This document shows positions 1 through 8,514 of a stretch of DNA of 64,000 nt, piece after piece (position 1 is the first letter of the stretch; each line of letters starts with the position of its first letter). The notes under the pieces are model-generated. The model made no database searches. It was given only the letters and a program-made list of their open reading frames with translations, and had not been told where the DNA came from. The translations under genes and the position numbers were made by a program. Source of the stretch: Lentzea tibetensis (lineage in GTDB: Bacteria; Actinomycetota; Actinomycetes; Mycobacteriales; Pseudonocardiaceae); assembly GCF_007845675.1 (NCBI RefSeq), contig NZ_VOBR01000010.1:179530-243529 (forward strand), in the 5' to 3' direction.

Positions 1-3000
1 GGCGGGCGCGGTGAGCGGCCCTCTGGTCTTGCTGGTGCTGAAGTACTGCGACGTGTAGCCGTACCGGCCTGCCGCGGTGTGGAACGACACCACGTAGGAC
101 GTCGCCGCGGTCACCGCGACGGGCGAGCTGAACGTCAGCGTCTGCCACCCGCTCGACGTCTCGTTGGTGAACGTCCCGGTCGCCAGCAGCTGACCGGTCG
201 CCGACCACAGCGAGCCCGTGTGGGTGCCGGGGTCGTTCGCGGTCTTGTAGAACCGGACACCCGTGATCGAACCGTTCTGCGACGGCGTGATCCGCATGCC
301 GAGCTCCACCGGCGAGTCCGTCGCCGTCACGGCAGGCGTGTCCACGGCCCGGAAGAGCGTGCACGGGCAGGCGCCCGATGCTCCGGTGGTGAACGACCAG
401 GTGTGCGGCGTGAACATCGTGTTGCCCTGCAGGTCCGTCGCGTTGACGGTGACCGAGTAGGTCGTGTTGCCCGCGAGGTCCGCGTTCGGCGCGAAGCTCA
501 CCGACCTGCCGTCCGGCGCGACCTGGCTGGCGCCGGCGACGGTGCCGCCACCGTTGACCGTGATGCTGACCGACTCGGCGTCAACGGGTTCGCTGAACGT
601 CGCGGTGATGCCGGTCCCGGTCGGGACGCCGGTGGCGTTGGCGGCCGGGGTGCGGTTGGTGACGCTCGGCGGCGTCACGTCGGCACCGTCGGTCGCGACG
701 ACCGCGTCGACCCAGTAGTTGGTGTCGTTGTACGAGCTGGCGGGGTAACCGCCGCCGTACTGGTAGACGCCCTGGCCGTTCGCGGCGATCGAGCTCGGTG
801 CCGTCACGACACCGCGGCCCGCGCCCTTGGTCGCGAAGTACCCGCCGTCGGCCGCGTAGTGGCCGGTCGGCGTCCGGTAGGACACGACGTACGTCTTGCC
901 GGCCTGGATCTGGACGCCTTCGCTGAACGTCAGCGTCTGCCAGCCCGTCGCCGTCTCGTTGACGAACGTGCCGTACGCGAGCCGCGTTCCGTTGGTCGAC
1001 CACAGCGAACCCGTGTGGGTGCCGGAGTTGGCCGCCGACTTGTAGTAGCGGACGCCGGTCACCACGGCGTTGGTGGAGCTGGTGAACTTCACGCCCAGCT
1101 CGACGTCACTGGGGTCGTTGGTGTCCGAGCTGTTCGGCGTCGCCTGCCCGAAGATCGTGCACGGGCACGGCGCCGGACCGGCACCGGTCGTGAAGCTCCA
1201 CACCCTGGGCTGCGCCAGCACGTTGCCGTAGCCGTCGGTCGCGTTGACCGTGGCGGTGTAGCTCGTGTTGGGCAGCAGCAGGTTCGTGGGCGTGAACCGC
1301 ACGACGTTGTCGTTGGTGCTGGTCGTGCCGGGCACCGAGGTCGAGCCCGAGGTGAGCGTGAACGTCACGCTCGACGGGTCGATCGGCTCCGAGAACGTCG
1401 TCGTGACGTCCTGGTCGGTGTAGGCACCAGTGCCGCCCGTCGGCGGGTTCGTCGAGCTGACCGTCGGCGGCGAGTTGTCCGCGCCTTCCGTGGTGATCAC
1501 CGCGTCGACCCAGTAGTTGCCGCCGTTGAACGTCGAGTCCGGGAACCCGGATCCGTAGCGGAACACACCGTTGCCACTGGACGACTCGGCCGACGGCGCC
1601 GTGATCGGCACGACACCCGCGCCCTTGCCGTTGAAGTAGGCGGCCGTGAAGGCGTAATGACCCGTCGTCGTGGTGTACGACGCGATGTAGGTCTGCCCGG
1701 CCCTGATCCCGACCGGCTGCGAGAACGTCAGCGTCTGCCAGCCCGACGCGGTGCCGCTGCCGAACGTGCCGGTGGCGATCCGCTGCCCGGCCGAGTTCCA
1801 CAGCGAACCCGTGTGGGTACCGGTGTTGGCGGCCGACTTGTAGAACCGCACGCCGGTCACGTTGGCGTTCACCGAGGTCTTGAACTTCATGCCGAGCTCG
1901 ATGGCCGACGTGTCGCCGGAGTCCACAGTGGTCGGCGTCTGGCTGCCGAACACGGTGCACGGGCACTGCTGCGCGCCGACGGTGACGTTCACCGTGACCG
2001 TCGAGCTCAGGTTGGCGTTGTCGTCGGACGCACGAACCTTGATGGAGGCGGGACCGAGGTTCGTGGGCGTCCAGGCGTAGTTCCACGTGTCCGTGCCGGT
2101 CGCGCGACGCCAGGTCGTGCCACCGTCCACCGACACCTCGACCGCGCCGATGCGGCCACCGCCGACGTCGGTCGCCGTACCGGAGATCGTGTGCTGGGTT
2201 CCGGCCGGAACCGTGGAGTTCGCGGCGGGCGACGTCACCACGACGTTGGGACCGATGATGTCCGTGCTCTTGGTGGCGAGCGTGAGCGGTGCGCGCAGGT
2301 TCTGCGGTTGCACGCTCATGTCCGCCAGCAGGTTCACGGTCGCCTGCTGCATCGGCTGGCTCGTCGGCGTGGTCGTCGGCGCGCCGTACGGGTAGAGGTG
2401 GTCACCGTCGAGGCCCCACGACCACTGCACGGTTCCCGCGCCCCACACCAGCGCGCGGCTGGTCTGGTCGCGGTAGAGCACCATCTTGTGGTTGGCCGGG
2501 CCACCGCCGTAGAAGTGGCCGTTGTCGAGCAGCAGCTGCCCGTCGTCGACCGTCACCGTCGTGTCCGACAGCGGGACCGCGCCCGCGGGCCGGAAGTTGT
2601 TGTCCGGATCGCTGTTCCACTCGTACCCCAGCGTGCCGGTCGGCAGCGTCGTCGTGGTCGACGCGGTCGCGAGCGGCGTGTTGCGCCAGAACCTCATGCG
2701 CCCGTAGGACGGCGGCACCTGCATCGCGTCCGCGCGGTAGCCGTTGACCATGAACAGGGTGCCGGTGATGGCGTTCTCCGGGCGACCGGCGTCGCTCGGC
2801 GGCGAGAAGCGCGGGTCGCGCCACGTGCCGGTCCACTCCGGACTCGGGTCGATCTTCGCGTTGGCCTTTGTCTCCTTGTAGCAGGCCATGGTCCGGTACG
2901 CGGTGTTCGACCCGTCGATGCTGGGCTCGAAGCGGGTCTTCCAGAACCACTCGTTGCCCGACATGAACATCATGTTGACGCCGACGGCACGCGCCTGCTC

Positions 3001-3921
3001 GATGCCGGTGCGCTGCGCCGCGTTGACGTACTCGTCGTGACCGGACGAGACGTAGACCTTGTGGTTGCGCACCAGAGCCGGGTTGCGGGTGACGTCCACA
3101 CCGGACAGGTAGCTGACGTCGTAGCCGTTCTTCTCCAGCCAGCGCACGAGCGGGTACTCCGCGTTGAGGAAGTTCGCGGTGCCACCGTTGCGGTACGGGC
3201 GGTTGTAGCTCACCTTGTACGCGCGGCCGTCGGACGAGCCCGCGAACCCACCCTCGTAGAGGTTGAACTCGTTGACGTTCGGCCGGTCGCCGTACTTGTT
3301 GTAGGCCTGCCAGGTCTGGTCCGAGGTCTGCACGACGATGTCCGAGTGGGACGCGTCATTGCGCACGACGAACGGGTACTGGCTCGCGCCCGCCTCGTTG
3401 TCGTCGCGGATGAAGTTCGCGATGTAGAAGCCGGGAACCGCGGTCGACGGCACGTTCCAGCGCGCCGAGACGGCCCACTTGCCGCAGTCGACGAGACCGG
3501 TCGCGGTCGAACCGGTCAGCTGCTGGTCGCACATCGGCTGGGTCTGCGGCAGCGACACGATCGGGTTCAGCGACGTGATGCGGCGAGCACCCTCGCCGTT
3601 CGCGTAGTACCCGAGCCGCAGGATCTCGACGTGGTAGGCGTTGCTCGGCGTCTTGATCTTGAAGTTGAGCTGCTCCCCCGGCTGCACGCTCGTCGCCGTC
3701 GCGAAACCCTCGATGTCGCCGTAGGGCGACTCGACCCACCACTCATCCTTGGGCGTACCCACCTGCGAGTTCTCGCAGACGATGATGTTGTTCGGTGGAT
3801 CGCACGGACCGGCGCTGGCACTGCCTGCCATCACCACGACGAACGTCGCGACCAGCGCACTCACGAGTGCGGCGGTCCAGACCCTTCTGGCTACACGAAA
3901 GTTGTGCAGCGGTCTGTCCAT
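1..3921 (-). CDS. Secreted N,N-dimethylformamidase-like protein with Ig and DUF4082 repeats (3' partial)
   Basis: The frame is open for 1307 codons from an ATG at 3921 to the window edge, so the C terminus is missing. GGAGG lies 7 nt before the ATG. Residues 1-37 form a signal peptide ending near AGSASA. Residues of about 40-500 resemble the large-subunit domain of N,N-dimethylformamidase (motifs SYNRPYRNGG, SSGHDEYV, MSGNEWFWKTRFEPS), a domain often found in big actinobacterial secreted proteins where no amidase activity is proven. An Ig-like domain follows at about 556-647. Then come repeated modules of about 264 residues, each beginning with a CPC motif (near residues 652, 918 and 1182) and containing a DUF4082 domain (VTGVRFYKSAANTGTHTGSLW) and a bacterial Ig-like domain with TFSEP and WSFTTG motifs. 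It lies 112 bp downstream of the sugar operon on the same strand. Role in surface or polysaccharide binding is inference. Confidence 0.88.
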   Translation of the reverse strand, partial: MDRPLHNFRVARRVWTAALVSALVATFVVVMAGSASAGPCDPPNNIIVCENSQVGTPKDEWWVESPYGDIEGFATATSVQPGEQLNFKIKTPSNAYHVEILRLGYYANGEGARRITSLNPIVSLPQTQPMCDQQLTGSTATGLVDCGKWAVSARWNVPSTAVPGFYIANFIRDDNEAGASQYPFVVRNDASHSDIVVQTSDQTWQAYNKYGDRPNVNEFNLYEGGFAGSSDGRAYKVSYNRPYRNGGTANFLNAEYPLVRWLEKNGYDVSYLSGVDVTRNPALVRNHKVYVSSGHDEYVNAAQRTGIEQARAVGVNMMFMSGNEWFWKTRFEPSIDGSNTAYRTMACYKETKANAKIDPSPEWTGTWRDPRFSPPSDAGRPENAITGTLFMVNGYRADAMQVPPSYGRMRFWRNTPLATASTTTTLPTGTLGYEWNSDPDNNFRPAGAVPLSDTTVTVDDGQLLLDNGHFYGGGPANHKMVLYRDQTSRALVWGAGTVQWSWGLDGDHLYPYGAPTTTPTSQPMQQATVNLLADMSVQPQNLRAPLTLATKSTDIIGPNVVVTSPAANSTVPAGTQHTISGTATDVGGGRIGAVEVSVDGGTTWRRATGTDTWNYAWTPTNLGPASIKVRASDDNANLSSTVTVNVTVGAQQCPCTVFGSQTPTTVDSGDTSAIELGMKFKTSVNANVTGVRFYKSAANTGTHTGSLWNSAGQRIATGTFGSGTASGWQTLTFSQPVGIRAGQTYIASYTTTTGHYAFTAAYFNGKGAGVVPITAPSAESSSGNGVFRYGSGFPDSTFNGGNYWVDAVITTEGADNSPPTVSSTNPPTGGTGAYTDQDVTTTFSEPIDPSSVTFTLTSGSTSVPGTTSTNDNVVRFTPTNLLLPNTSYTATVNATDGYGNVLAQPRVWSFTTGAGPAPCPCTIFGQATPNSSDTNDPSDVELGVKFTSSTNAVVTGVRYYKSAANSGTHTGSLWSTNGTRLAYGTFVNETATGWQTLTFSEGVQIQAGKTYVVSYRTPTGHYAADGGYFATKGAGRGVVTAPSSIAANGQGVYQYGGGYPASSYNDTNYWVDAVVATDGADVTPPSVTNRTPAANATGVPTGTGITATFSEPVDAESVSITVNGGGTVAGASQVAPDGRSVSFAPNADLAGNTTYSVTVNATDLQGNTMFTPHTWSFTTGASGACPCTLFRAVDTPAVTATDSPVELGMRITPSQNGSITGVRFYKTANDPGTHTGSLWSATGQLLATGTFTNETSSGWQTLTFSSPVAVTAATSYVVSFHTAAGRYGYTSQYFSTSKTRGPLTAPA

Positions 3922-3969
3922 CACGAGCCTCCACGGGGGCCATAAAGTAGGTTGTTCTATTTTCGGCCA

Positions 3970-4002
3970 TACACCTCGCATCGTTACTCGATTTGGTGTA
4001 TC
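3970..4002. promoter_or_regulatory. Perfect 7-bp inverted repeat upstream of the DMFase-like gene
   Basis: The arms ATACACC (3970-3976) and GGTGTAT (3996-4002) are perfect inverted repeats separated by 19 bp, in the only AT-richer patch between the sugar operon and the large secreted gene. Position and symmetry suit a repressor or activator site, or a stem in the leader. No regulator is identified. Confidence 0.35.
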
Positions 4003-4033
4003 CCAAGGGTTTTCACTGCAGGTGGTGGTCGGT

Positions 4034-4621
4034 TCAGCGCTGTGCAACCGATTCCTTCGCCGACGCGCGCAGACCGCGACCGTCAGGTGACGGTTCGTAT
4101 TCCGCGGCACAATCCGGACAGGACAGCTCGTCGGTCAGCTTCTCGCCGCAGACGCACGCCCAGCCCTTGTGACGGGCCGGGTTTCCGGCCACAAAGGAGT
4201 GTGCGGGAACGTCCTTGGTGACCACCGCTCCCGCCGCCACGAAGGCGTGCTCACCGATCTCGACACCACACACCACAACCGCTCCGGCACCCAGCGTGGC
4301 GCCACGCCGAACCGTTGTGGACAAAAGGGCTTCCGGCCCCTTGCGAATCGCCGCACGGGGGCGTAGGTCGTTCGTGAAGAGCATGTTCGGGCCGAGGAAC
4401 ACCTCGTCCTCGCACGTCACTCCGGAGAAGACCAGCGTGCCGTTCTTCACGGTGACCCGGTCGCCGAGCACCGCGCCGTCCTCGACGAACGCGCCGTCGC
4501 AGATGTTGCAGTCGCGGCCGATCCGCGCGCCGGGCAGCACGTGCGCGAACGCCCACACCCGCGTGCCGTCGCCGACCTGGTCGCTCTCGCACAGACCCTT
4601 CGGGTGCACGAAGACGCTCAT
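4034..4621 (-). CDS. WbpD-like hexapeptide-repeat acyltransferase with C-terminal zinc ribbon
   Basis: This 195-residue protein is a left-handed beta-helix acyltransferase. It shows GDGTRVWAFAHVLPGARIG, FLGPNMLFTNDLRPRA and GAVVTKDVPAHSFVAGNPAR, the pattern of UDP-2-acetamido-3-amino-2,3-dideoxyglucuronate N-acetyltransferases (WbpD/WlbB). Residues of about 155-178 add a small zinc ribbon (CVCGEKL followed by CPDC), a tail seen in some members. It would acetylate the amino group installed by the adjacent aminotransferase, using acetyl-CoA in the cytosol. The ATG at 4621 overlaps the stop of the upstream aminotransferase gene as ATGA, so translation is probably coupled. It is the last gene of the seven-gene operon. 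The acyl donor and exact sugar are inferred from the family. Confidence 0.9.
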   Translation of the reverse strand: MSVFVHPKGLCESDQVGDGTRVWAFAHVLPGARIGRDCNICDGAFVEDGAVLGDRVTVKNGTLVFSGVTCEDEVFLGPNMLFTNDLRPRAAIRKGPEALLSTTVRRGATLGAGAVVVCGVEIGEHAFVAAGAVVTKDVPAHSFVAGNPARHKGWACVCGEKLTDELSCPDCAAEYEPSPDGRGLRASAKESVAQR

Positions 4622-5727
4622 GCGTTCACCGCCTCGACGAGTGCTTCGACAACCCGCTCCTGCTGGTCCGGCGTGATCTCCGGGAACAGCGGCAGCGACA
4701 GGATCTCGCCCGCCGTCCGCTCGGCGACCGGGAAGTCACCGCACGCACCCAGGTGCTCGAACGCCTTGGTCAGGTGGAGCGGGAACGGGTAGTGCACACC
4801 CGCGCCGATCTTCTTCTCGTGCAACCGCTCGAGCACCGCGTCCCGATCGGACACCCGCACGACGTAGAGGTGCCACACCGGTTCGTTGCCGTCGGCGACC
4901 ACCGGCAGCGTGACGCCGGGAACCTCGTGGAGCAGCTTGCCGTAGCGCTGGGCGGCCAGGCGGCGCGCGTCGTTCCACGCCTCGAGCCTGCGCAGCTTCG
5001 CCGACAGCACCACGGCCTGCAGCGTGTCGAGCCTGCTGTTGAACCCGATCTCGGTGTGCACGTACTTGCTCGGCGAGCCGTGCTGGCCCAGCAGCCGCAC
5101 CCGCTCGGCGAGGTGCGCGTCGGCCGTCATGACCGCGCCGCCGTCGCCGTACGCGCCGAGGTTCTTGCCGGGGTAGAAGCTCGTTGCCGCGATGTCACCG
5201 AGCGATCCGGTGGTGCGTCCGTTGCGGCGCGCGCCCTGCGACTGCGCGGCGTCCTCGACGATCATCGCGCGAGCCCGGTCGGCGATCGGGCGGATCAGCT
5301 CGACCTGCGCGGCCTGCCCGTACAGGTGCACGGGGATGATCGCGGCGGTCCGCTCGGTGACGACGCCTTCCAGCGCCGCCACGTCGATGAGCCCGGTGTC
5401 CTCGACGCAGTCCACGAGCACCGGCGTCGCACCCGCCCGCACCACGGCCTCGGCCGTGGCGATGAAGGTGTTGGCCGGCAGGACGCACTCGTCGCCGGGG
5501 CCGATGCCGAGCGCCCGCAGCGCGAGCTCGATCGCGTCGGTGCCGTTGCCGACGCCGACGCAGTGCGGCACACCGACGTACTCAGCGAACTCCGACTCGA
5601 ACGCGGCGACCTGCGGGCCGCCGACGAAGGCGGTCCGCTCCAGCACGGCTGCCCAGCCCTCGGCGACCTCACCGGCCACCTGCGCGTGCTGCGCGGCGAG
5701 GTCGACGAGCGGGATGGGGATGTTCAC
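4618..5727 (-). CDS. DegT/DnrJ/EryC1/StrS-family sugar aminotransferase (WbpE-like)
   Basis: This is a PLP-dependent nucleotide-sugar aminotransferase of 369 residues. It has the family N terminus IPIPLVDLAAQ, the cofactor region GVGNGTDAIELALRALG, the aspartate motif IVEDAAQSQGA and the Schiff-base lysine in SFYPGKNLGAYGDGG. WbpE-type enzymes convert a 3-keto-UDP-sugar acid to its 3-amino form with glutamate, which fits the Gfo/Idh dehydrogenase and WbpD-like acyltransferase in the same operon. I chose GTG at 5727 because GGAGG sits 4 nt upstream and because family members begin close to PLVDL. An in-frame GTG at 5766 overlaps the stop of the previous gene as GTGA and would add 13 residues. 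Confidence 0.9.
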   Translation of the reverse strand: MNIPIPLVDLAAQHAQVAGEVAEGWAAVLERTAFVGGPQVAAFESEFAEYVGVPHCVGVGNGTDAIELALRALGIGPGDECVLPANTFIATAEAVVRAGATPVLVDCVEDTGLIDVAALEGVVTERTAAIIPVHLYGQAAQVELIRPIADRARAMIVEDAAQSQGARRNGRTTGSLGDIAATSFYPGKNLGAYGDGGAVMTADAHLAERVRLLGQHGSPSKYVHTEIGFNSRLDTLQAVVLSAKLRRLEAWNDARRLAAQRYGKLLHEVPGVTLPVVADGNEPVWHLYVVRVSDRDAVLERLHEKKIGAGVHYPFPLHLTKAFEHLGACGDFPVAERTAGEILSLPLFPEITPDQQERVVEALVEAVNA

Positions 5728-5762
5728 AAAGCCTCCAGACGCGGCGGGGTTCCTCGGCTCCG

Positions 5763-6428
5763 TCACAGAGCCTCCAGCCGCGGAACCGCGGCTGAGACGA
5801 GCTTGCGGGCCGGCAGGCCGACCCAGGTTTCTCCGGCGGGGACGTCGTCGAGCACGACGGCTCCCATGCCGATCACGGCTTCCGCACCGATCGTCACACC
5901 TTCTCGGACTGCGCAGGCCGACCCCAGATACGCGGAGTCCTCCACGCGGACCGCTCCGGCGAGCGTGGCGCGACCGGCCAGGGTCACGAAGTCACCGACC
6001 GAGTCGTCGTGCGTGAGCAGCACGTGCGGCATGGCGAGCACGTGCGCGCCGACCTCCTGCGGCGCGGTGATCACCACGCCGGCCAGCAGCACAGTGCCCT
6101 CGCCGAGCACGACGCCGTGCGCCACCGAGGCGTGCGGGTGCACGACCGTGCCGTACCGCGAGGCGGGCAGACCGAGCTTGCGCACGACCTCGCGCCTGCC
6201 GGTGGGCCGGTGCGCGTTCGCGACGCACACGACGACCTTCGCGTTCGGGTGCTCGTGCACGAGGTCCGTGCCACCGAGCACCGGAACGCGGTCGATCACC
6301 GAACCCGCCAGCGACGGGCGGTCGTCGAGCAGTCCGACGGGGTCCCAGCGGTCGCCGAGCCTGATCGCCGCGAGCACTTCACGGGCGAGGCCACCGGCGC
6401 CGACGAGCAGCAGTGGCGCCCGCGTCAC
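5763..6428 (-). CDS. NeuD/PglD-family sugar O- or N-acyltransferase
   Basis: This 221-residue protein begins with a small Rossmann-like sugar-nucleotide binding domain (PLLLVGAGGLAREVLAAI) and continues as a left-handed beta-helix with the acyltransferase signatures HPHASVAHGVVLGEGTVLLAG, AGRATLAGAVRVEDSAYLG and IGMGAVVLDDVP. PglD acetylates the 4-amino group of UDP-4-amino-sugars in bacillosamine synthesis, and NeuD acts on sialic acids. Next to a PglE-like aminotransferase the PglD role is more likely. The GTG at 6428 overlaps the upstream stop as GTGA, although the frame itself is open further upstream. Its own stop overlaps the alternative GTG at 5766 of the next gene. Confidence 0.88.
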   Translation of the reverse strand: MTRAPLLLVGAGGLAREVLAAIRLGDRWDPVGLLDDRPSLAGSVIDRVPVLGGTDLVHEHPNAKVVVCVANAHRPTGRREVVRKLGLPASRYGTVVHPHASVAHGVVLGEGTVLLAGVVITAPQEVGAHVLAMPHVLLTHDDSVGDFVTLAGRATLAGAVRVEDSAYLGSACAVREGVTIGAEAVIGMGAVVLDDVPAGETWVGLPARKLVSAAVPRLEAL

Positions 6429-7555
6429 GGCGATGTCACCCCCACCCCGGCCAGCACCTCGTTCAGCGACGAGGCGACCTGCTCCTGCTCCGCGTTCGTC
6501 ATGTCGTGGAACAGCGGGAGGATCAGGGTGCGTTGCGTGAAGGCCTCCGTCATCGGCAGCGGCCCGTGGGGGTGCCCGGCGTACGCGGGTTCCAGGTGCG
6601 ACGCCATGATCCCGCGCCGCGCGGACACGCCGCGGGCGGCGAGACCGGCGAGCACGTCGGTGCGGTCCGGCGCGCCCTCGGGCAGCCACACCCAGAACGA
6701 CTGGTAGTTCGTCGTCCCGTGCGCGGGGTCGCGCACGGTCGTGACGTCCGGCAGCAGCTCGTGGTACCGGGCGGCCAGCTCGCGGCGGCGCGCCACGATC
6801 AGGTCCAGTTTGGACAGTTGGACGAGTCCGACGGCGGCCTGGATGTCGGTCATCCGGTAGTTGAACGCGGTCTCCAGGTACTGCTCGACGACCGCGCTTC
6901 CACCGCTGTGCCGATCAGCGGCGCTGACGCTCATCCCGTGCTCCCGCAAGCGCTTGGCACGCACCGTCCACTCGGGATCATCGGTGGTGAGCATGCCGCC
7001 CTCGCCGGTGGTGAGCAGCTTGCGCGGGTGGAACGACCAGGCGGCCATCAGCGCGCCCGAGCCGACCGGCGCACCGCGGTAGGTCGAACCGGCGGCGCAC
7101 GCCGCGTCCTCGATCACCGGGATGCCGCGCGGCTCGCACAACGCCCGCAGCTCGGCCACGTCGGCGGGCACACCGGCCTGGTGCACCACCATCACGGCAC
7201 GCGTGCGCGCGGTGAGCACCCGCTCGACGGTGGCGGCCGTCAGGTTGCCGGTGGCGTCGACGTCCGCGAACACCGGCGTGGCGCCGGTGTACCGCACGGC
7301 GTTGGCGGTCGCGATGAACGACAGCGACGGCACGACGACCTCGTCGCCGGGACCGATGTCGAGCAGGTGCACGGCCAGGTGCAGCGCGGTCGTGCAGGAC
7401 GACACGGCGACGCCGTGCGAGGCTCCCACTCGCACGGCGAACGCCTCTTCGAACGAAGCGACGCGCGGTCCCTGGGCGACCCAGCCGGACCGGACGGCTT
7501 CTGCGGCGGCGGAAGCCTCCTCCTCACCGAGGAGAGGCCGCATGACGGGGATCAT
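6425..7555 (-). CDS. DegT/DnrJ/EryC1/StrS-family aminotransferase (PglE-like)
   Basis: This second PLP-dependent sugar aminotransferase of the operon has 376 residues. It starts MIPVMRPLLGEEEASA, the usual N terminus of the 4-keto-sugar aminotransferases (PglE, PseC, ArnB types). It carries SSCTTALHLA, the aspartate motif VIEDAACAAGS and the lysine motif SFHPRKLLTTGEGGML. The expected substrate is a UDP-4-keto-6-deoxy sugar, with glutamate as donor. The ATG at 7555 overlaps the epimerase stop as ATGA. It is distinct in sequence from the WbpE-like enzyme two genes downstream, so two different carbons of the sugar are probably aminated. Confidence 0.9.
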   Translation of the reverse strand: MIPVMRPLLGEEEASAAAEAVRSGWVAQGPRVASFEEAFAVRVGASHGVAVSSCTTALHLAVHLLDIGPGDEVVVPSLSFIATANAVRYTGATPVFADVDATGNLTAATVERVLTARTRAVMVVHQAGVPADVAELRALCEPRGIPVIEDAACAAGSTYRGAPVGSGALMAAWSFHPRKLLTTGEGGMLTTDDPEWTVRAKRLREHGMSVSAADRHSGGSAVVEQYLETAFNYRMTDIQAAVGLVQLSKLDLIVARRRELAARYHELLPDVTTVRDPAHGTTNYQSFWVWLPEGAPDRTDVLAGLAARGVSARRGIMASHLEPAYAGHPHGPLPMTEAFTQRTLILPLFHDMTNAEQEQVASSLNEVLAGVGVTSP

Positions 7556-8514
7556 CCGGCCACCTGTCCGCGCCACCACGCGACGAGGCCGCGGAGTCCT
7601 TCCGACAGGCCGATCTCCGGCTTCCAGCCCAGATCACGCGCGGCCAGGCTGATGTCGGCCAAGCGCCGGGTGACGCCGTTGACCTTGCGGTCCGGCCCGT
7701 GCTCCAGCGGCAGGTCCGAGTCCATCGCGCCGAGCAGCGCCAGCGCGAGGTCCTTCAGCGACGTCTCCTGCGCGGAGGCGATGTTGTAGACGGTGTCCGT
7801 GACGTTCGCCTTGGCCGCCAGGATGTTGGCGCGCGCGATGTCGTGCACGTGCACGAAGTCCATCGTCTGCGCACCGTCACCGAAGATCAGCGGCGACTCG
7901 CCCTTCGCGATGCGCTCCATCCAGCGGATGAGCACCTCGGTGTACAGGCCGTGGACGTCCATCCGCGGGCCGTAGACGTTGAAGTACCGCAGCGCCACGT
8001 AGTCCAGGTCGTACATCGCCTTGAAGCTGCGCAGCACGCCCTCGTTGAACGCCTTCGCGGCGCCGTAGAAGGTGTCGTTGTTGTACGGGTGGTGCCGTTC
8101 GTTGGTGGGGAACGACTCCGCGAGGCCGTACACCGACGCCGACGACGACGCGATGACCTTCTTGACGCCGGCCTGCGCCGCCGCCTCCAGCACGGTGAAC
8201 GTGCCGTCCACCAAGCACTCCAGCGCGAGCCGGGGTTCCTCGGCGCACTGCGTGATGCGGATGGCCGCGAGGTGGAAGACGAGGTCCTGGCCCTCGGTCA
8301 GCGACGCGACCAGCGAGCGGTCGTTGATGTCGCCGTCGACGATCGTGACGTTACCGCGTGCCACCGCGTCCGCGAGGTTCTCCCGGCGGCCGCGGACGAA
8401 GTTGTCCAGCACGACCACCTCGGCCGCTCCGGCGTCGACCAGCTGGTCCACCACGGCGGAGCCGATCGTGCCTGCTCCTCCGGTGACCAACGCGCGCTGA
8501 CCGGCGATCGTCAT
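7552..8514 (-). CDS. NAD-dependent epimerase/dehydratase
   Basis: This 320-residue extended SDR enzyme has the NAD-binding motif ALVTGGAGTIGSAVVD near the N terminus, the active-site YGAAK (YxxxK) near residue 155, and the family motifs HLAAIRITQC and RYFNVYGPRMD. Such enzymes epimerise or dehydrate UDP-sugars. In this operon it probably supplies the keto or epimerised sugar for the aminotransferases. I cannot tell 4-epimerase from 4,6-dehydratase by eye. The ATG at 8514 overlaps the upstream stop as ATGA. Confidence 0.9.
   Translation of the reverse strand: MTIAGQRALVTGGAGTIGSAVVDQLVDAGAAEVVVLDNFVRGRRENLADAVARGNVTIVDGDINDRSLVASLTEGQDLVFHLAAIRITQCAEEPRLALECLVDGTFTVLEAAAQAGVKKVIASSSASVYGLAESFPTNERHHPYNNDTFYGAAKAFNEGVLRSFKAMYDLDYVALRYFNVYGPRMDVHGLYTEVLIRWMERIAKGESPLIFGDGAQTMDFVHVHDIARANILAAKANVTDTVYNIASAQETSLKDLALALLGAMDSDLPLEHGPDRKVNGVTRRLADISLAARDLGWKPEIGLSEGLRGLVAWWRGQVAG

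Noticed and set aside
79-3945. A 1288-codon open frame on the + strand
   Set aside because: It is the antisense shadow of the secreted DMFase-like gene. Its product is Arg/Val/Gly/His-rich without domains, whereas the minus frame has a signal peptide, RBS and recognisable modules.
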